A stretch of DNA of 64,000 nt from Dehalococcoidia bacterium (GTDB taxonomy: Bacteria > Chloroflexota > Dehalococcoidia > GIF9 > AB-539-J10). The notes beneath the pieces were generated by a model. The model had not been told where the DNA came from. It searched no databases and saw only the letters and a program-made list of their open reading frames with translations. A program made the position numbers and the translations under genes. Positions within the stretch are counted from its first letter, which is position 1. Each line of letters begins with the position of its first letter. The stretch covers positions 1 to 64,000 of the forward strand of contig SKVJ01000009.1 of the NCBI GenBank assembly GCA_007129495.1, written 5' to 3'. Of the stretch, positions 61,081 to 64,000 are shown in pieces.

Positions 61081-61766
61081 TACCGGCAGTCGCGTTCGTT
61101 GGACCATCGCAGGTAGGGAAGACAACTATGGTTGAGGGCGTCATAGCGGAATTGAAGCGGCGCGGACTCAGAGTTGCCGCCATCAAGCACTCGGGCCACG
61201 ACGTCATCGTCGACGCGCCGCTGAAGGACAGCTGGCGGTTCGCACAGGCCGGGAGCGACGTCGTGGTCACGGCCTCGGATGAAGCTGTGCTGTGCGTTCA
61301 AACTGGCGGGATGCAAATGAACGTTGAGGTTGGGCTCAAGCTTGCCGACGGCCTTGCGGACATCGCCCTGGTGGAGGGGTTCAAGCAGAGTGCCCTTCCC
61401 AAGATAGAGATCCACAGGCGGGGGGTCAGTCCGGATCTCACTGCCCCGCCGGACAAGCTGCTTGCGGTGGTGACCGACGAACACCTGGCTGTGGATGTGC
61501 CGCAATTCGCATTCACCGATATCGCCGGGATCGCGGACCTGATTGTGAGGCGACTGGTCCGGCCCGTATCGAATGACGTCCGCCTCGTTGTCAACGGGAA
61601 GGACCTGCAGCTGAAGCCGTTCATGAAGCTCATCATAGCGCGCACGGTCCTCGGCATGGTATCGTCCCTGAAGGGGAGCGGCGCAATTCGCTCACTGGAG
61701 CTCTCCGTTCAGAATCCCAGCGGCAAATGGGGGTCGAATTATGAAGGTTGGAATCCTGACGATTAG
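61077..61766 (+). CDS. mobB: MobB-type molybdopterin-guanine dinucleotide adaptor protein
   Basis: The protein has 229 residues and a GTG start overlapping the moeA stop. The P-loop GPSQVGKTTMVEGVIAELKR, AAIKHSGHDVIVDAP and the ALVEGFKQSALPKIEIHR segment are MobB hallmarks. Usual MobB proteins have about 160-175 residues. Here a ~60-residue C-terminal extension follows (VNGKDLQLKPFMKLIIARTV). It binds GTP and assists MobA. Its 3' end overlaps mog by 26 bases. Confidence 0.88.
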   Translation: MIPAVAFVGPSQVGKTTMVEGVIAELKRRGLRVAAIKHSGHDVIVDAPLKDSWRFAQAGSDVVVTASDEAVLCVQTGGMQMNVEVGLKLADGLADIALVEGFKQSALPKIEIHRRGVSPDLTAPPDKLLAVVTDEHLAVDVPQFAFTDIAGIADLIVRRLVRPVSNDVRLVVNGKDLQLKPFMKLIIARTVLGMVSSLKGSGAIRSLELSVQNPSGKWGSNYEGWNPDD

Positions 61767-62262
61767 CGACCGGAGCTCCAGGGGAGAGCGACTGGATGTA
61801 AGCGGCGAGGTCATCGCCGAAGTGCTGGCGGGTCTGGGTGACGTGGAGACCACCTATGCGCTTGTGCCGGACGAACAGCCTCTCATTGCTGACAAGTTGG
61901 CCGAATGGGCGGACGACGGAACACTGGATATGATTCTGACCACGGGAGGCACCGGTCTCGGTCCTCGTGACGTCACGCCCGAGGCAACTCTCGCGATGAT
62001 CGACCGCGTGGTGCCGGGGATGGCCGAGGCGATTCGCGCGGAGAGCCTGAAGAAGACCCCGCATGCGATGCTGAGCCGGGCCGTATGTGGCGTCCGACGC
62101 AATTGCCTCATTGTTAACCTCCCCGGCAGTCCCAGAGCGGTGCGGGAATGCCTCGAGACGATACTCCCGGCTTTGCCGCACGCAATTGATATCCTGCGAG
62201 GGTCCGTCGGCGACTGCGCTGCTATTCCGGACCAGCACAGTCATGAGCCCCGCAGTCGCTAA
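61741..62262 (+). CDS. mog: Molybdopterin adenylyltransferase (Mog/MoaB family)
   Basis: The protein has 173 residues. KVGILTISDRSSRGERLDVS, LDMILTTGGTGLGPRDVTPE and NCLIVNLPGSPRAVRECLET are the MogA/MoaB motifs (TGGTG-type phosphate binding). It adenylylates molybdopterin before MoeA acts. It is the last gene of the moeA-mobB-mog operon, its start lying inside mobB. Confidence 0.93.
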   Translation: MKVGILTISDRSSRGERLDVSGEVIAEVLAGLGDVETTYALVPDEQPLIADKLAEWADDGTLDMILTTGGTGLGPRDVTPEATLAMIDRVVPGMAEAIRAESLKKTPHAMLSRAVCGVRRNCLIVNLPGSPRAVRECLETILPALPHAIDILRGSVGDCAAIPDQHSHEPRSR

Positions 62263-62304
62263 GCCTTGGGTGAACGCCTAACGAGGTATCGGCCTTCGCA
62301 CACG

Positions 62305-62760
62305 CTACTGCTGCAGGACTGCGACTGCATCTCCGGACTTAACCGTCCCGCCGTGGAGCACGGCGCCGAAGACGCCCTCGAGAGGCAGCCGGAAGAAGCC
62401 CGGCTTGTGGAACTGCTTGCCTATCTGAGTCAGCTCAATTACCGCCTCCGCGCCGATGCGCAACCGGTGCCAAGGGACAGGGACACGAGGTCGAGCCCCT
62501 CGATTAACAGGTTCTCAGCGGCGTGGCCAGGGTCTACACGCACTCCCGGGTGGCCACCATCGCGGAATTGACGTGGCGAAGCGCCGGGAACAGCTTGTCG
62601 ATGGACTCGACGGCGAGTAGACTGACCTGTCGTTCGGTTCCTGCGTGATCGTCTCCAACGAATCCCACGCCCTGCTCAAGCACCCCGTCAGCCATGGGGT
62701 TCTTCAGCCTTTTGTCCTGTCCCAGGCAGACGGCAACCGCGCGTCCGGTCAGGTAACCCC
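62305..62760 (-). pseudogene. Broken MOSC-domain protein
   Basis: The minus strand encodes a MOSC protein in two or more frames. The first frame (from ~62745) reads GRAVAVCLGQDKRLKNPMAD, HAGTERQVSLLAVESIDKL and stops at a TAG near 62554. Another then reads HAAENLLIEGLDLVSLSLGT, and a third ELTQIGKQFHKPGFFRLPLE, AVLHGGTVKSGDAVAV and stop 62305. MOSC proteins handle sulfur carried to or from Moco. Position directly after moaC fits such a role. Frameshifts make it inactive as written. Confidence 0.75.
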
Positions 62761-62764
62761 CCGG

Positions 62765-63217
62765 CTAGACATCGGCAGTGTACACCCCGCTCCGGCCGCC
62801 CGACTTCCTCACGAGGCGAAGCCCGTCAATAGTCATCCCCCTATCCACGTTCTTGCACATGTCGTAGAGGTTCAATGCGGCCACGGACACGGCGGTCAGG
62901 GCCTCCATCTCAAAACCGGTTCGGCCCATGCCGGTGACCGTGGCGCGTATGCTCACGCCATCCTCGGAGGCGCTGGTATCCACCACGATATCGATGCTGC
63001 CGGGTAGCAAAGGATGACATAGCGTTTCCCAGACGACCGGGATTATAGCGGCAAAGCAGACGCCAGCTGTCTGGGAAACGGCGACCCGGTCGCCCTTGGG
63101 GATACCTCCCGTGCGTATCAACTGCAGCGTCGAGTGCTGCATCCGCACCAAACACTCCCCAACAGCGCTCGGTAGCGTCTCATTCTTGGTGCTGACATCT
63201 ATCATGTGCATCGACAT
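62765..63217 (-). CDS. moaC: Cyclic pyranopterin monophosphate synthase (divergent)
   Basis: The protein has 150 residues from ATG 63215-63217. The GGAGG before it lies inside the end of moaA. MIDVSTKNETLPSAV, IPKGDRVAVSQTAGV (the active-site Lys equivalent to E. coli Lys51), GFEMEALTAVSVAALNLYDM, CKNVDRGM and VRKSGGRSG fit MoaC. The stretch between AGV and LCHP (CFAAIIPVVWET) departs from the usual AAKxTxxLIP and is one residue longer. This may be divergence or paired indels. The enzyme makes cPMP after MoaA. Confidence 0.82.
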   Translation of the reverse strand: MSMHMIDVSTKNETLPSAVGECLVRMQHSTLQLIRTGGIPKGDRVAVSQTAGVCFAAIIPVVWETLCHPLLPGSIDIVVDTSASEDGVSIRATVTGMGRTGFEMEALTAVSVAALNLYDMCKNVDRGMTIDGLRLVRKSGGRSGVYTADV

Positions 63218-63219
63218 GT

Positions 63220-64000
63220 TCATCCTCCGATCTGAGACATAGTAGTAGCCGGGGCGGGGCTGCATCCCTCTATAGGGTGTTGTCTGAGCTTGCAGCTGGC
63301 TACCCCGAGCAGCAGAGCCTGAATGGTCGCAATGTCCGCGCCGGTGCGCAGCGCGGCTTTGAGGTCAACGGAGCCAACATCCGACAGCAGACAGGGCCGC
63401 AGCATGCCAGTAGCCGTCAGCCGCAGTCGGTTGCAGGTCGAGCAAAAGGGCTCGCTCATCGGTGAGATGAATCCGATGCTTCCTTCGGCGCCGCTGAAGC
63501 GATAGCATCTGGCGGGTCCGTTCTGTGCTCTTCTTGATTCGGGAACCAAGGGGCCAAGGCTGTCGAGCTGCCTCAGCACCTCGGCGGAAGAAACGTATCC
63601 CCACTCGTTCCCCGTCAGTGGCATCTTCTTGATGAACCTGATATACCACCGGCGGCTGCGTGCCAGGGCCTGCCAGGTCCTCCACCTCGTCATCGTTGAC
63701 TCCTCTCATCACCACAGTGTTGATCTTGATCAGGACCAGTCCGGCATCCCGCACGGCCTCGATGCCACTGAGGACGTCGGCCAAGTCGCCGCAACGGCTG
63801 ATGCGACGAAACATCTCCGGCTGCAACGAATCAAGGCTGATGCTGACGCGCTTCAAGCCCGCAGCCTTCCGTTCGGTCGCATGCGGCTTCAGCGGCATGC
63901 CGTTCGTGCTCAGAGAGAGGTCGTCAACGCCGACAATCCGCGCCAGAGCCCCGACGAGATCGGCCAAACCCAAACGGACCAGCGGTTCGCCACCCGTCAG
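63220..64000 (-). pseudogene. moaA: moaA, partial and frameshifted
   Basis: The gene enters from the right edge reading LTGGEPLVRLGLADLVGALA, LSLSTNGMPL, KRVSISLDSLQPEMFRRIS and INTVVMRGVNDDEVEDLA, the radical-SAM GTP 3',8-cyclase body. Near 63670-63690, in the repeat-like cctggcaggccctggca, the frame shifts and continues WYIRFIKKMPLTGNEWGYVS, then FCSTCNRLRLTATGMLRPCL, the C-terminal Fe-S cluster motif, to stop 63220. One indel at a GC-rich direct repeat separates the halves, so an assembly error is possible. It overlaps the ribosome binding region of moaC. Confidence 0.85.

Overview
The window looks like a chromosomal segment of a Chloroflexota bacterium, most likely of the class Dehalococcoidia. 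This is inferred from gene content, not from a search. The pointers are an EF-Tu with a four-cysteine insertion, a short core-type MetE, a family of SipW-type secreted proteins, a bacterial STT3-like oligosaccharyltransferase and a DRG-like TGS GTPase. The DNA is GC-rich. Genes start with ATG, GTG or TTG, usually behind a clear AGGAGG-type ribosome binding site. No rRNA, CRISPR array or intact transposase was seen.

Region 1 (1-9.6 kb, minus strand) is an envelope/secretion region. An ER/SipW-type signal peptidase (Ser-His) lies beside four secreted proteins that carry SipW-dependent signal peptides. Two of these are preceded by copies of a ~240 bp structured repeat whose main hairpin shows a compensatory base-pair change. 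Degenerate receiver-domain proteins, a NEW3-type surface protein and a SurA-like lipoprotein follow, with MITE-like intergenic elements around them.

Region 2 (9.8-15.3 kb) is the translation/transcription operon tRNA-Thr, tRNA-Tyr, tRNA-Thr, tuf, rpmG, secE, nusG, rplK, rplA, rplJ, rplL, all on the minus strand. It has a strong promoter before the tRNAs and an intrinsic terminator in the rplJ leader. A decayed duplicate of the rplL tail follows the operon.

Region 3 (15.4-29.1 kb) is mixed: iron alcohol dehydrogenase, alpha/beta hydrolase, sodium:solute symporter, a PEPCK-like DUF4914 protein, tRNAs (Asn, Gln, Leu, Phe, Lys), a membrane-anchored phosphodiesterase, lepB-pyrE (LepB has Cys where the catalytic Ser should be) and a CBS-containing site-2 protease.

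Region 4 (29.7-38 kb) looks like a small protein-glycosylation locus: an STT3/AglB-like oligosaccharyltransferase, a Wzx-like flippase and a dolichol-phosphate-mannose-synthase-like GT2. A PLP homeostasis protein, a VTT/DedA protein and two decayed membrane genes follow.

Region 5 (38-54 kb) holds a DnaJ-like protein coupled to a DRG-type GTPase, zinc-ribbon, MBL-fold, HD and cupin proteins, core MetE, FabF, an NYN-domain protein, a glycine betaine ABC transporter (X-V-W), a hidden YbaK-like gene without a normal start codon, ThyX and 4-hydroxybutyryl-CoA dehydratase.

Region 6 (54.4-64 kb) contains an OFA-type MFS transporter and a molybdenum-cofactor block. mobA, moeA, mobB and mog are intact. 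A molybdopterin oxidoreductase and a MOSC protein are broken, moaA carries a frameshift and moaC is divergent, so either the pathway is decaying or the assembly has indel errors here.
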